Shown here piece after piece: positions 23,662 to 36,900 of a stretch of DNA of 60,000 nt (positions within the stretch are counted from its first letter, which is position 1; every line of letters starts with the position of its first letter). Origin of the DNA: Membranipora membranacea (taxonomy: Eukaryota; Bryozoa; Gymnolaemata; Cheilostomatida; Membraniporidae); NCBI GenBank assembly GCA_914767715.1, contig OU612074.1:17534062-17594061 (forward strand), read 5' to 3'. Below the pieces are notes generated by a model. It was not told where the DNA came from, made no database searches, and was given only the letters and a program-made list of their open reading frames with translations. The translations under genes and the position numbers were made by a program.

Positions 23662-23731
23662 GCATCAATGGTTCAGTGGTAGAATTCTCGCCTGCCACGC
23701 GGGAGGCCCGGGTTCTTTTCCGGTCAATGCA
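23662..23731 (+). pseudogene. tRNA-Gly(GCC) with damaged T-loop
   Basis: D-arm and anticodon arm (GCC) are intact. The T-loop reads GGTTCTTTTCC instead of GGTTCAATTCC, and the acceptor stem GCATCAA/TCAATGC has a mismatch. It stands upstream of P450 III where the other units also carry a tRNA-Gly. Confidence 0.7.
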
Positions 23732-26440
23732 AATTTTAGTAGAGTTATCACAAGCAAGCTGAAAATGTGTTAGCTGCAGATCTATCAAATCAATACAGTT
23801 CAGCAGGCAAGCAAGCAGTTTTGACCAAACCAAACGATTTAAGGTCGATGAATTTTATATCAAAGACAGATTCCAATTCTATGTCTGGATATGTTTGCTC
23901 TCCGCTGTTTTTTCCACAACCTAGAAACCCAGGACATTCAGTTTTGTTCGGCAACCCAGGCTGTCAATTTTTACCCTAGTGGAACAGAACATCAACTTGT
24001 GATATCGTCGAAAATAACTCCTAGAATATAAAACTCATAGATTGGACATTGGTCTGAAAGGTTGCTCAAAATCATTGGATCGTTTTATTCATAATATTAT
24101 TTACAAAATCAGTCTAGCTTGAAGATTCGTGTTGATCGTGTGAAACATGTAGTAGAAAGTTGTAATACTTTGTCACTCATGGTTTGGGCTTGGACTTGTC
24201 AAATTCTGTCACTGGGCTTCACACCAAGGATACCAGTAAGTTCAAACACATCGCATGGGAATATAATAATAATCTCATGCTGTGAAATAGAGAACTTGCT
24301 GTGAGCTGACATTTACATTTGTATGCATGTCGGAAAGTTTCCTTCCTATGTAAGATGGTGGATAGTTGCCAAAAATCCTAAAAAGAATCTAGAGACAAGA
24401 ATACATACAGAAAGTGTAATAATATGTTGCCTAATAACACCATTATAACAGATGAAATAAAATGTAACCAAAACTTGCCGCTCAACACAGAAACTCTCTA
24501 TTTATACATATTGCACGTATTTAGGGTATGTTTAATGAAATGTTGCACTGGTTGATGTAGAAACGTATGTGTGTCTCTAAAAATATTAAATGGTTAGATC
24601 ATTTCCAAATTCCTACCCCACATCTCACTGATCTTCTGATCAACATTCTGCAGGTAGAGACAAGCCCGACTTACGGATTCATAAACAGAAGGAATTGTGG
24701 GTAAAGAAGCTAGGCTCAATTATAAGATTCCCAGGTAAACCTGCTTTAGTTGAGGTGAGTGATGAATCTGCATAATTTTAATGTTCTTTTCCTGTTTAAG
24801 TCAGACTTGAGTAATATGACACCTTTTATGAGGCCTACTTATGGTTTGATTTGAAAATAAAAGTTCAATTTTAATTTACTTTTTAATTCCTCAATTGTAT
24901 GTTATAAGTTAGACATGATAGCATTCAGTTTATACCATAAACATTTATATCTGGGTATGTTCATGGATTATACATAGCGTATTTACTATCTACCAAGGCA
25001 AACTATTAAAAATGCCCTTTTGATTTGTCTGCCAATATTGTAAGTGAGGACAATCCACACAAATCACCTGAGAGCAATGCAATCAAATTTGCTTTTGTAT
25101 TAATTGAACGAAAGCCACAAATCAGTATCATCATAAAATGAAATTCATTATTGATGTTGCGAATAAATCTTTTTTTTTGACGGACAATTTATGCCTGCTG
25201 TCCTTTTCAGGTTAACAATCCACAGTATATTAGTACACTGCTGCAGGCGGATGATAAGTGGACCCGGAGACCTGTAATTCCTTTAATTTCTCAGGCTATA
25301 AAGATGGGAGCACTCAAACCGAGTATCAGTCATTTGTGTAGGTTTTACTGGTAAAATCTGTTTTGTCATATAGATGGGTCATCTGTGCTGATACCAATTA
25401 CATTGCCTTCCTTAACAATCAAAATTATTGTCTGTAGTTTGCTGTTAATAAAGACATTAAAATAGATCAAAAGGACTGTAACCACGGGGTAAATCTTGGT
25501 AAATTTGCATTCTTTATGAAAGTTCCCCTTCCAGGGCTGCTATTAATTGCTATTGTGCTATATGGGATACTGATGAGCGTGTCCTATTATGGGAATATAT
25601 ATATATATACTTTATTATTGCCGATCATAGTCAAATAACGATCATGCATGAATAAATAAATAAAAACAAAGCAGTCAGGTGTATTTATGAAAAAATATCA
25701 TTGACTATAAATGCTGTCCTATTTATGAAATATGATTTATGAAATACTGAAATGAATGAAAGCTCTACTTGATTTGAGAAAGAGGTTAACATTTTGGTCA
25801 TGCCCAGATAAATGGATCATTAATATTTTATTTGGTCCTACTAAGAGTGCATTAGATTTTTACCATACATACCAATTATACCTTGTATTAGTTTTCCAGT
25901 TTTTCAACGAAAAAAATAATAATACTATTACAGAATTGCCAGCAAAGCGGTGAATTCTCAGGTGTCATCAGTTTTGCTGCACGCATCCCTTTGCGGAGGT
26001 AGTGTCATGAAATGTTTGACCTAGCCACGAACCAATTGTAGGCAAATTCAGTCACTGACACTAGAAAAGGGCATATTGTTAAACAAATGACCTAGCAAAC
26101 CAACTATTGCACTTTAGGTTTGAAAAATGACGTTGTTATTTACTTTCTCAGATTGGTTGAGGAGCTGATATCTAAATATGGTTTTCAGCAGCATGGATCA
26201 GACTCTCCCCAGTCACCTCATACTTTCTTCTCAGAGCTTCTAGCTTAACAGGAGCTCAGTGTACAAGAAGCTGTCGATTTCGCAGAAGAACTTTTCATAG
26301 CTGGTGTAGAATCAGTGAGTTCAGATCTCAGCCAAACTTCATGTTACTGTTGATTGGCGTTAATAATTCCTCAATTGAAATAAAACTGAGACCCAAGGAT
26401 AATAATAATAATATAAAACTGTTATCTGAATCATTATCAT

Positions 26441-26912
26441 TATCAAAATCAAAATCGAAATCGAAATCGAAATCGAAATCGAAATCGAAATCGAAATCGA
26501 AATCGAAATCGAAATCGTAATCGAAATCGAAATCGAAATCGAAATCGAAATCGAAATCGAAATCGAAATCGAAATCGAAATCGAAATCGAAATCGAAATC
26601 GAAATCGAAATCGAAATCGAAATCGAAATCGAAATCGAAATCGAAATCGAAATCGAAATCAAAGTCAAAGTCAGAGTCAAAGTCAAAGTCAAAGTCAAAG
26701 TCAAAGTCAAAGTCAAAATCAAAATCAAAATCAAAATCAAAATCAAAATCAAAATAAAATTTAAATGAAATCAGAATCGGAATCGGAACCGGAGCCGGAG
26801 CCGGAGCCGGGGCCGGGGCCGGGGCCGGGGCCGGGGCCGGGGCCGGGGCCGGAGCCGGAGCCGGAGCCAGAACCAGAACTAAAAATCAAAATCAAAATCA
26901 AAATCAAAATCA
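26441..26912. repeat. Graded hexanucleotide tract in intron 6 of pseudogene III
   Basis: Mostly six-base units whose sequence drifts along the tract: AAAATC, then about 33 AAATCG, then AAAGTC, AAAATC, a short irregular patch, GGAATC, GGAACC, GGAGCC, GGGGCC, back to GGAGCC, and finally AAAATC. The absence of this insert in II and IV shows that it expanded in this copy. The long minus-strand open frame over it (26360-26752) is a translation of the repeat. Confidence 0.9.
26809..26850 (+). repeat. Seven perfect GGGGCC units
   Basis: Seven uninterrupted GGGGCC hexamers, flanked by three GGAGCC units on each side. G-runs of four at six-base spacing can form G-quadruplexes. It is the most GC-rich stretch in an otherwise AT-rich window. 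Confidence 0.9.
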
Positions 26913-28496
26913 TATATCTACTATTGCTTTGAATGATTGTCCCGTATCATGTAAAATATACGCGTTTAAGCATGGCCCTGGTGCAAAAAATATTGTGAAC
27001 AAAATACATCTATGTATGTATATATATGCCTATGATCATATATCACCATTTTTAAATTGTAATCTTAACCGTGATAGCACGCGTTTGCCCAAATCACACT
27101 AGGCTTGAGATGAAATTTTTATATGCTTGTTTATTTTCAGACAGGAAATGCTCTAACCTTCCTGATATATCACCTAGCTAAACATCCAGATGTCCAGTCA
27201 AAACTCTGCACAGAACTAAAGTCACACTGCGGTGCTGAGGGAGATATGAGTTCTCTACATGATCTCACTAATCTACCATACCTAAAGGCCTGTATGAAGG
27301 AATCAATGAGGGATAAGCCTTGCGATCAGAGAAGCAATGAGTCATTACGATCCCCTCTCAAATCCATGAGGCAGTCTTTTAAGATTCTCTGACCTCTTTT
27401 TGAAGTTAAGCCGAATCCATAAACATATCAGCTTATAACTGTTAGCAAAATAATCCTTCCACAAATACAATAAATTTCCCTACATTTAGAGTTCCTCTCG
27501 ACTACTGGCCATAGATAAAATAGGAAGACCAAAAAACAGGGCGTAACTAGAGACAGATGGAGTAGGTCTAATTTATTAAAAACGTTTATATTTATTTTCA
27601 AATCTTCTCCAATTTACTCTTGGCACTCGGGAATAAGTATATTATAGACTTGTGTGTCTTATTATCAGTCTATAATTAGTAATCGTTGTATTTTCATAGG
27701 TTATCTCCCCCTGTGACTGGTACAGTTAGAGTGACTAACTGTGACCTAATGATTGGAGAATACAAAGTGCCTAAAGGTGTAAGTACTCTATAATACCAAA
27801 GTGCCTAAAGGTGTAAGTGTCTTTAATCCAAAGTACCTAAAGGTGTAAGTTACCTGTTGACAGAAAAAAATTAGGACATTATTGTATGACACTGGATCGA
27901 AATCACCCTTCAACAGATTTTTTTTGTCAATGGAAATTGTAAAAACAGGTACATTTCTCGGCCTATTGGCTAAAATCAAAGCGTCACTGCCAATGGCTGA
28001 TTAGTGCCAGTTTCAGTTTTGGCAGCTTGCTGCACACCGAGTTCAAAAGGTATTTCATGGCTTCATATCTAGGATGCATTCTAGTTTTCTAGGATGTATC
28101 ACATTCTTAGTATGAGGATTTAGGGTACCTTGCAGATCCCTCTTTAGGAGGAACCCAATCTTCTGTTTCTTACTGAACAGCAAAGTTATGTATCAACGAT
28201 CTTAGCAATAGCACTCTGCCACCACACAGAGGGAACAAACTTCTTCTAGGAAAAATGCCCCTTACGAATAGATGCCCTCACTAAACCGCCCATGCTTCTT
28301 ACATAGTCTACGACACTGATTAACAAAGACAGCCGACTAACACCACCGAGCCTTACTAATAACTAATGCTTGACCACTCAACACCCAGCAGCTGGAGCCA
28401 GAACAAGATGTTGGGCTACCAGGTTCGGCAGAATGGAGTAATCCGTAGAGATTTAAAAGTATTTGGTCATCAGACCCTGGTGGTGGTGTTTATCAA

Positions 28497-28567
28497 GCAT
28501 TGATGTTTCAGTGGTAAAATTCTTGCCTGCCACGCAGGAGACCCGGGTTCAATTCCCGGTCAATGCA
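28497..28567 (+). pseudogene. tRNA-Gly(GCC) relic in intron 8 of P450 III
   Basis: Same intronic position as 17946-18016. Changes in the D-arm (GTTTCAGTGGTAAAA) and the 3' anticodon strand (GCAGGAG) weaken the A box and a stem pair. The acceptor stem and T-arm are intact. Confidence 0.65.
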
Positions 28568-29762
28568 AATTTTGAGGAGTTAGCCTCTCTTAAACTATGT
28601 TTGTGTTAAAATATATGTAAAGCACAGGTAAGTTATGCAAAGTCAAGGCTGTGAAGCTTTGCATTTCAGAAATAAAAAATTAGAAGTTTTACAATGATAG
28701 CATTTGAAATAAGTATCTAATTGTTTATGCTTTTCATCTTCAAATTCTGACATTTGTGACAACTGTAATCTTCAGATCATCAACCCGTTAGGCACAGATC
28801 TTGCATGATCCTTGATCCCATCTCTATCGTACACATCAAAGTAGCAATATGTACATGTACATGTTACAGACAATAGTGAAGTGACATTTATGTCATATGG
28901 CTGAGCATTTCAATGATCCACTCGAGTTCAAACCAGAGAGATGGCTCAGAAATACCAGGACAGATATTGCACCGTTCTCCTTTATACCATTTGGTTTCGG
29001 AGCTCTTAAGTGTATCGGCAGAAGATTCGCTGAACAGGAAATTATGTAAGCTGTAGCTGCGGTGAGTTCGGTTGAACTATGAGAGTCACATGTTAGAGAT
29101 ATTTATGTCAAAACCAATTCAAATCTATTCCTGAATCAGTATCAACAATTTTTGATTATGAGGACATTCCCTTGCAGTGGCTATCCATAACTGCCCCAGA
29201 TCCGATGAAATGTCATGACTAAGTTGTCATAATACACAGCCATAAATGCTGCCTATATTGCAGCCTGGTATCGGCCATGCCTTTGTGTTGAGATGTATCA
29301 CCATTTCTCTCCTGCATGGCACATGTGCACCATGCCAATGAAATCTTTATGTTACGCTATGGGTTTAGAGTTGTCATTTCCTACCTTGAAAGCAGACAAC
29401 TATGCTAACGAATAATTAAATCCAGGGGATTTGGAACAACTCATATAACCAATCCCATATAACTTGTTCGTCTTTGTTTCAGTTAATGATGAGGTGCCAA
29501 GTGGAACTAGTTGATCCTGATCTCAAACTAGACAGAGTGGCCAAAGTGTTCTACGGCCCTGACAAGCTAGTATCAGTATCAGAACAAAAAGGTTCCACCA
29601 AAGAGTGATCTATCAATTTGGAGCATAAAAATTCAGAGCTTATGTGGATTTGTTTCTTTGTGCCACAAAGTTTTAAAATGATGGATAAATGCAAATGCAA
29701 ATGAACAAGTATTATCTGCTCATTAAGTTTGCCTAGTCAAAGAAGCTTACCAAAAGCTAGCT

Positions 29763-29890
29763 CTCCGTGACAGGGAATCGAACCCTGGTCTCCCGCGAAC
29801 TGCTGAACTACTAGACAGGATATCCTGTTCTGCCGTTCAGGTTCTATCAGTCTTGACAGGCGGGGATACTCACCACTATACTATCACGGA
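29763..29890 (-). tRNA. tRNA-Asp(GUC) with 56-nt intron
   Basis: All stems pair. The T-stem uses CAGGG/CCCTG instead of CGGGG/CCCCG, a double change that keeps pairing. The intron follows base 37 and includes a perfect palindrome ACAGGATATCCTGT on the plus strand. This is the uninterrupted counterpart of the gene split at 2060/8193. Confidence 0.85.
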
Positions 29891-30413
29891 TTGGCTGATA
29901 ATACAGTGGTATCAACTGGTTACTACCAATTAACATGCTTAATGACACCCTGGTAATATGAGTGAGTGCTAAGTTAGGAATAATTAGGATAACTTGATGA
30001 TAATAACTTCAACTAAGGGGAGGGAGATGTTAATGTGTGAGCCAACAGCCAAAGAAACAGTATGCCAGAATCTGTGGTTTTTTATGTTTGAGCGATAGGA
30101 TCTATGATCAACAACATTATTAATGTTAACTATTTTGTTATGTGTGGGAAGTTATCTTCTGACAGACAGAGACAAGATAACTACTGTATATATCATTTTT
30201 GTTCATAAATATTGACCTGGTACAGATCTCATATCCGCATATTATTGTTTGAGTTTTGTAGGAGGGTGAAGTTGTGACAATTAATCACCCACTTTTAACC
30301 GTAACTTGTAGCTTCGAACCTTAATTTAAGATTCTAAACAATCAGATAACAGAAATACTTTGAGCTTTACATAAATTATGAATATGGTAGGGCAAACTGA
30401 GGTAAAAGGTATA

Positions 30414-30485
30414 TAACCCCGACGTGACTCGAACACGCAGCCTTCTGATCTGGAGTCAGTCGCGCTACCATTGCGCCTCGGAGTC
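30414..30485 (-). tRNA. tRNA-Trp(CCA), slightly degraded
   Basis: Anticodon arm with CCA, T-arm GTGTTCGAGTCAC and length 72 fit tRNA-Trp. Single changes in the acceptor stem and in the D-stem side weaken pairing, so activity is uncertain. Confidence 0.65.
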
Positions 30486-30614
30486 TGTATATGCCAAGTG
30501 ATAAGGGAACTACATCAAACCGCAACTCCAAACATAGAGCAGAGTAGCAGACTTGAAACCCATACTGCAGCTCCAGCTGCCTGAATTAAGAAATTAACTT
30601 TTCAACAGCTAGCA

Positions 30615-30642
30615 CTCCGTGACGGGGAATCAAACCCCGGTA
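30615..30642 (-). pseudogene. tRNA-Asp 3' half relic
   Basis: Acceptor 3' strand and T-arm only, paralogous to 8934-8963. Confidence 0.7.
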
Positions 30643-30946
30643 TTGATGATTAAAGAAGGTTGATTCTTCAACTAGCGAACATTGAATTATCGATTAATGG
30701 TATAGGCAATATCTGATTTTCACAGGTCAATTTTAATGCTGAATTGGATTGCTAATGGCTTCTTGATCTAGTGCACGATAAATTCAGATCTTTAGATTTC
30801 AGAGGTTTTGTGATTTTGTTCGTGATGGAATAGCAAGCAGTGCCAAGAGTTCATAACTGGAAGGGTGATTGCAACTATACTTGACAAATTATGTTTTTTT
30901 GTATCATAAAATCAGCAAATGAAAAGAAACTTTATAAAAACAAGCT

Positions 30947-31073
30947 CTCCGTGACGGGGAATTGAACCCGGTCTCCCGCGATCTGCTGAACTACTAGACA
31001 GGATATCCTGTTTTGCTGCTCAGCCTCGGTCAGATTTGACAGGCGGGGATACTCACCACTATACTATCACGGA
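30947..31073 (-). pseudogene. tRNA-Asp(GUC) with intron, T-arm base lost
   Basis: Paralogue of 9271-9398 with the same intron layout. One C is missing from the T-stem and the T-loop has a C to T type change, which damages the B box. D-arm and anticodon arm are intact. Confidence 0.7.
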
Positions 31074-31274
31074 TTGGCTGCTTATAATATGGTGCTCAGC
31101 TTCATTATACCTTTCATGTTTGCTAATCTCTAAATTATGGTGGTTTGTGGTAAACTGATGCGGGGAGTAAACATACAAACAATCACATCGTTTGTGGAGG
31201 TGATTAATTATCAAAGGCTGAACGAGAACTCATCACATAACAGGCGAGAGTGATGATAGTGGCAATCTACAAGC

Positions 31275-31815
31275 AAATATCAAATAGAATCAAATAGTAT
31301 TAAATACAATCTAATATTATCAAATAGTATTAAATACGATCAAATAGTATTGAATATAATCAAATATTATCAATTACCATTAATTATAATCTAATATTAT
31401 CAAATAGTATTAAACAGAATCAAATAATATCAAATATAATCAAATATTATCAAATATTATCAATTAGTATTAATTGAAATCAATTGGTATTAAATATAAT
31501 CAGATATTATCAAATAGTATTTAATAGAATCAAATAGTTTCAAAAAGTATTGGAATCAAATAGTATCAAATGGTATCAAATATTATCAAATAGTAATAAA
31601 TATAATGAAATATTATCAATTATTTTTAAATGGAATCAAATAGTATTAAATATAATCAAATGTTATCAATTAGTATTGAATGTAATAAAATAGTATTAAT
31701 TATGATCAAATATTATCAATTAGTATTAAATAGAATCAATTGGTATCAAATGTAATCAAATATTATTTAATAGAATCAAATATTATTTAAAAGTATTGGA
31801 ATCAATCAATCAATC
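31275..31815. repeat. AT-rich degenerate array with 10-bp step
   Basis: Paralogue of 9632-10225 in the spacer between III and IV. A short continuation lies at 31967-32045. Confidence 0.85.
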
Positions 31816-32045
31816 AATCAATACGTATCAAAGACGCTTCCATACCACTAAATGGCAGTGCAGTTTATTTAATTACTTTATGTACAACTGAGTTACACAA
31901 GAGTTGTCACATACATACATTTCTTTATCATGCTCGCCATGATATCGTAAAAATAAAAATCAATCAATCAATAGTATAAAATATAATCGAATAGAATCAA
32001 GTAGTGTTAAATAGAATCAAATTGTATCAAATAATATTGAATTGC

Positions 32046-33306
32046 TGTTTGCTTTACATATTCATTTTCTATCTGCAGCATTAGTCTTGAAATCTAATTC
32101 ATTGAAAACTATGCTACAGCTGGCCTCACATCATCGAGTAGCTTTTTGACAACAGCATGAATTCAACATATTGTGAATGACAGTAATGACATGGTATTGA
32201 GTTTTAAGGACTGTGAATCCCTCCAGTTTGGTACTTGCCCGAGTGAGATGATATTTATGATGAGTTGATGATCGATAGATAAAGATCTATATTTGAAACA
32301 TGAGTGTTGTACTGGACTTGAGTGTATTTCTCATGTGGAGGACTGGGAAGAGAAAACAAAAATATGTCAGAAAATAGGTTGACTGACTCAAATTGTTAAT
32401 GTTTGACTCACAAATGTATACGCCAACCAAACTAAGGATGGAAATCAGTTGTAAACAATGCTTCAAATCCATATCGCAATAAGAGTAAAGGAAACTATGA
32501 AAGTTTAGATGCTGAAGTATGTTTTAACACTTTTTAATATTTTTTAATTATTGTTTTGCTAGTCTGTTTTGGAACATGTGTGGTTATTTAAAAATAAATC
32601 AGAAGTTTTTGATCACATGTGGAAAGACCCAACATCATTTTATTACCTCTATTGTATGGAGGCCTCAACTAAGAGCTACACCTTCTCAGACCAACCCATT
32701 GTTGAAATCTAAATACTATCGATTGCTTGCAACTTTGAAAGTTTCAATTAGAAATTAGAAAATCACAGAATGAAATAAATGATTGTATTAAAGTGCCACT
32801 TGATTGGTCGGACTCAGATCCTATCACTCAGCAAACAAAGGAACTGAGAAATCCTACTCCTGTAATTTAGGGACTACAAAGTGTCCAGTAAGAACAACAA
32901 GAGTAAAGTGCATAGATTAGCGAAAAGTACAAATCTGCAAAGATAAGAATAGCAAAGAACTGATATGTTCCGGGTAATGAGAGCTCAGTATCAAATCAGA
33001 TTAGTGTCTTTATCTTTGTAAATTTTCCAGCTTCTTAAATCAAGTCTATTTTATACACTGTGTCACCCTATACTGGATTTTCATACCAATACATTTTTTG
33101 CAATCATGATTGTACTGAAATGATATTGTTGCTGATGCAAATGAGCGTGAGTTTGACGATTCGTTTCTTTTCTCTCTATATCTGGGAGGTGAAAGGTATT
33201 GGGTAACGGGCCAAAGGCTGATGCTTCTCAGTATTAGGAAGGTGGGGAAGGAGAGCTATGGTTTTCTTGGCCGCTCGAAAATGGTTGTCTTGAGGGGGAT
33301 GTAGAA
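32046..33306. other. Spacer upstream of P450 IV
   Basis: Collinear with 10441-12102 but without the Harbinger-like insert, so it shows the empty target site near 33205. No gene is visible. Confidence 0.5.
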
Positions 33307-33377
33307 GCATCGGTGGTTCAGTGGTAGAATTCTCGCCTGCCACGCAGGAGGCCCGGGTTCAATTCCCGGCCGATGCA
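33307..33377 (+). tRNA. tRNA-Gly(GCC) upstream of P450 IV
   Basis: Acceptor GCATCGG/CCGATGC, D-arm, anticodon GCC and T-arm are complete. One base of the 3' anticodon strand is changed (GCAGG for GCGGG), and the discriminator is G instead of A. It is possibly still active. Confidence 0.7.
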
Positions 33378-33979
33378 GTTTTTGGAGTTATCCTCTCGCA
33401 AAATGAAAAATCTGGTAACAGCAGCTCTCTCAATTCAGTTTGACAGGTCAGAAAGCAGTTATGTCTGAATTGAACAATCATAATCGATTAATTTATATCA
33501 AGATCGAATCTACCTCCAAAAAAATGTGCCAACTGCAGATTTTCCTGCAACAAAAGATATCTACTTTAACCCGGAGAACCAGGATATTCCCATTTACTCG
33601 GAAAACCAGGTCATCACCTTTGACCTCTTGCAGGCAGGCCAGGATATTAACTTGTGGTGCTGTCGGAATTAGCTTTTCTTTTGCGTGTGGATGAGTGTCA
33701 TAGAAAGTACATTGGTCAGAAGGTGGCTCAAGATTATATAGATCGGTAAGTTCTATTCTAAATATCTAAAATCAGTGTAGCTTGAAGATTCGGGTTGATC
33801 GCGTGAAACTATGCAAAAGAAGAATTATATTTATTTTGTTTTTCCTTTATTGGACTTTGAGTAGAAACGCTCTGTCGACTGGGCCTCATATTAAGAATAT
33901 CGATGTTTCTAAACACTCAATTGACTATAATAATATCATGCTGTGAAATACAGAAAGTGCTGTGAGCTGACATTTAGAT

Positions 33980-36900
33980 TTGTATGCTAGTCAAAAATCT
34001 GCCTTGCTATGTGCTGCCATAACATGTGCATGCATCACGTTGCCAAGCTCATACTCCGATGTAACAGATTTACATTATCTGGTGAGTCTCAACTTTCCAT
34101 TTTATTCTCAAATCTCCTTATTAGCGGTTTCAAACATTTCAAACATTTTCATTAACTTCAGATGCAATTTTCTGAAGACTTTTTTTTGCCAAGAAACTGA
34201 TATTGGAAAAACGCTTTGATGTTACAGCTTGGAAAAGAAGTGAACTGAGCAGTTTTTCACATCAATACTGAAATCTTATTTTATCACTCAGGATCAAAGC
34301 ATAAGAAATATGGCCACAAAGAAGTTCAAGTCTATCCCAAAGATCAGCGGCATTTCTCTACTAAGAAGCATGAACGGCTCTGGTGAGTAGTTCTGTAGTT
34401 CTCAAAGTAATTTGGGTGACATTCTTCAGAGGGAGATCTAACACAAACTATCCTCTTCGAATGTGTACTGTTTGTTGTTTGCAAGGACTGGTTAGGTATG
34501 TGTTGTGGTAGGGATTCAGTTAGTAGTTGTAAAATTTGCTTGAAGGCTGAGGTGGCCATGACAACTTCACCACACATACATACTCAGTGCACACCATAAC
34601 ACAGTGAACTCATGCCCAGTTACGGGGAGAGTTGTCAGGTGACTCATCAAGAATCAGTGTTTTTAAAATACCACTTACCAGTGGCGTATATTAGCACTCA
34701 CGGCCCACGGAAATCCGAGAGTGGCTGAATAGCTCAGTGTGTAGAGCGTCCGCCTAATAATAACTGTTAATAAGATTGTAGTGGGTTCGAATCCCATCAA
34801 GGTCAGTTTTTTTTCAAATGGGTGCTTTATAACTGAAGCATTTTTACCGTAATCTTCTACTGCTATTGAGTTGTTTTCTGAAAGTACCCAACAGCTCAGT
34901 GAGCCATTGAAATACCTCTCTGCTTGCACTATTTTGCTACCGATATGCAAAAATTTCCGTGGTGAGAGGGCGCTTAAGCGCCCCTCCCACACGCTCACCG
35001 CCACGCCTACGGCGTGTGGATCGGGCTGCGCCCGATTATTATGCTCATCTCTGAAAGTCAGTGAGTGAAATTTTTTAGAATATACGCCCCTGCCACTTAC
35101 TTATGTTCTTAACTATCGCTGGACAAGTCGGAACACCATGCAGTCAGTGAACAAAACATAAGATTCAGACTTGTCGCGTACAGGGTGTCAAAGTGCCCCA
35201 AATCCTAAATAAAAAAGAATTTATCCTAATAGTGTGAAACCAAATATGATGTCTTTGAGTTTCCTTTATATCCACTCATAACAGATCAGAAAAATCTTTT
35301 GTGCTAAAAGCAGAATCTCTCTGCTATCAGTCAATGGCCTTGTAACAATGAGCAAGATGATTTTCGTTTATTTGTTGGTGAGTTTGGGTGAACGAGGGTT
35401 CATTTAATGAAATTGTGCACCAAATATAGAAACGTATGTCTGATCCTAATATTTCTTGGAGAGTAAATCAGTAAAAGTCTACATCCATCTAAAGTGTAAA
35501 TGTAAATGTTAATAATATATAGGTGGAGACAAGCCCTACTTAAGGATTCATAAACAGAAGGAATTGTGGGTAAAGAAGCTTGGCTCAATCATTAGATTCC
35601 CAGGAAAGCCTGCTTTAGTTGAGGTGAGTGATGAATCTGTATAATTCTAATGTTTGTTTCCTGTTGAAGTCAGATCTGAGTAATATCACAAAGTAATAAG
35701 GGTTTTGTTTGAGAATAAAATCTGTTGAACATTTTATTTTATTATATACTTTTTACCAAGTCAAGCTTTAAAAAATATGCTCCGGAGTTGTCTGCCATTA
35801 TTGTAAGTAAGGGCCAAAGACATGTCTATGGTAAGGACAATGCACACAATTCACTTGAGAGCAATGCAATCAAATTTGCTCTTATTTTAGATGAATGAAA
35901 GCCATACATAAATATTATAAAAAAATGATATTCTGTTAATATTACCCATCAATTTAATTTTTGAATGAATAACCTAAATGCTTACTGTCCTTTTCAGGTT
36001 TACAATCCACAGTATATTAGTACACTATTGCGGGCGGATGATAAGTGGCCCCGGAGACCCGTACTGCCTTTAATATCTCAGGCTATAAAGAGAGGAGCAC
36101 TCAAACCAAGTATCAGTCATGTGTAGGTATTACTAGTAAGAATATGTTTCATAGAATGGCCATAGGTGATAAACAAATTACACAAGCAAAAAGATTTTCT
36201 GTAGCTTGCAGTTAAAAAATATTTTAAAAATAGAATGAAGGACGGTAACAACTGTCTCACCCTGACCATTTATCATCCTTCACATAAGTCCTTCTTCCTG
36301 AGCTCTGATATTGATCTTTATTGCAAGAATGTTCAGCAGACAAAGCAACAGAAAAAAATCGTCATTAGAATGATAAGTGAGGCGATCTGATGTCAGGCAG
36401 CACCAGGGAGATTATACCATTTAAAATTGGGAGACATTTTTTGCAAGTGCACAAGTGGGTAAAAATATGCATTGAGCATAAGGGTTTTGTCTTGCACGTG
36501 AAGTTGGAGCAGATTTGAATTAGATATTGATCTTGTATTACTGCTTATTGTCATGTATTTAGAAATGGTGCGGAGTGGGCTGAAATAAGAGGAAAGATGC
36601 AGAAGATTTTCTTGAAGCCTGGAGCTGCCTCTCAGTTCTACAAGGCTCAGCTGTCAGTATGTGAGGAGTTTATATCAGCCTTACTCTGGCAGCAGGAGAA
36701 GCAGACCGGCAGCGTGACCGATCTGAGAATGTGGGCTTGTAGATTTGCTGCAGAATGTGAGTTATATATTAGCAAGAATAATATTTGGGCTGAAGCTGAT
36801 GAATGGTGGTTATAAAAAAGCTGTGCATCAAATTTGAGTTGCTGTAGTCTCCATTGTGGTTGGACTCCTCAGACAGATATATATAAAGGGGCAACTCCAA

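Larger units (their letters stand above)
24654..29608 (+). pseudogene. Mitochondrial-type cytochrome P450 pseudogene (locus III)
   Basis: Recognisable exons: 2 (24654-24754), 3 (25211-25335), 6 (26152-26314), 7 (27141-27310), 8 (27700-27778), 9 (28870-29061) and 10 (29483-29608). The homologue of exon 1a stops at about 24350, exon 1b is not found, and exons 4 and 5 are deleted. Lesions: TAA in exon 6 (26246-26248), exon 7 donor changed from GTATAA to GGATAA, a short frameshifting deletion at the start of exon 9, and TAA in exon 9 (29047-29049). The haem loop is still legible as FGFGALKCIGRRFAEQ. The last exon resembles that of locus I, with a GSTKE tail. Intron 6 carries the hexanucleotide expansion, and intron 8 a tRNA-Gly. 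Confidence 0.88.

Noticed and set aside
26360-26752. 130-codon open frame on the minus strand
   Set aside because: It translates the hexanucleotide repeat (Ile-Ser and Leu-Thr runs) and nothing else.
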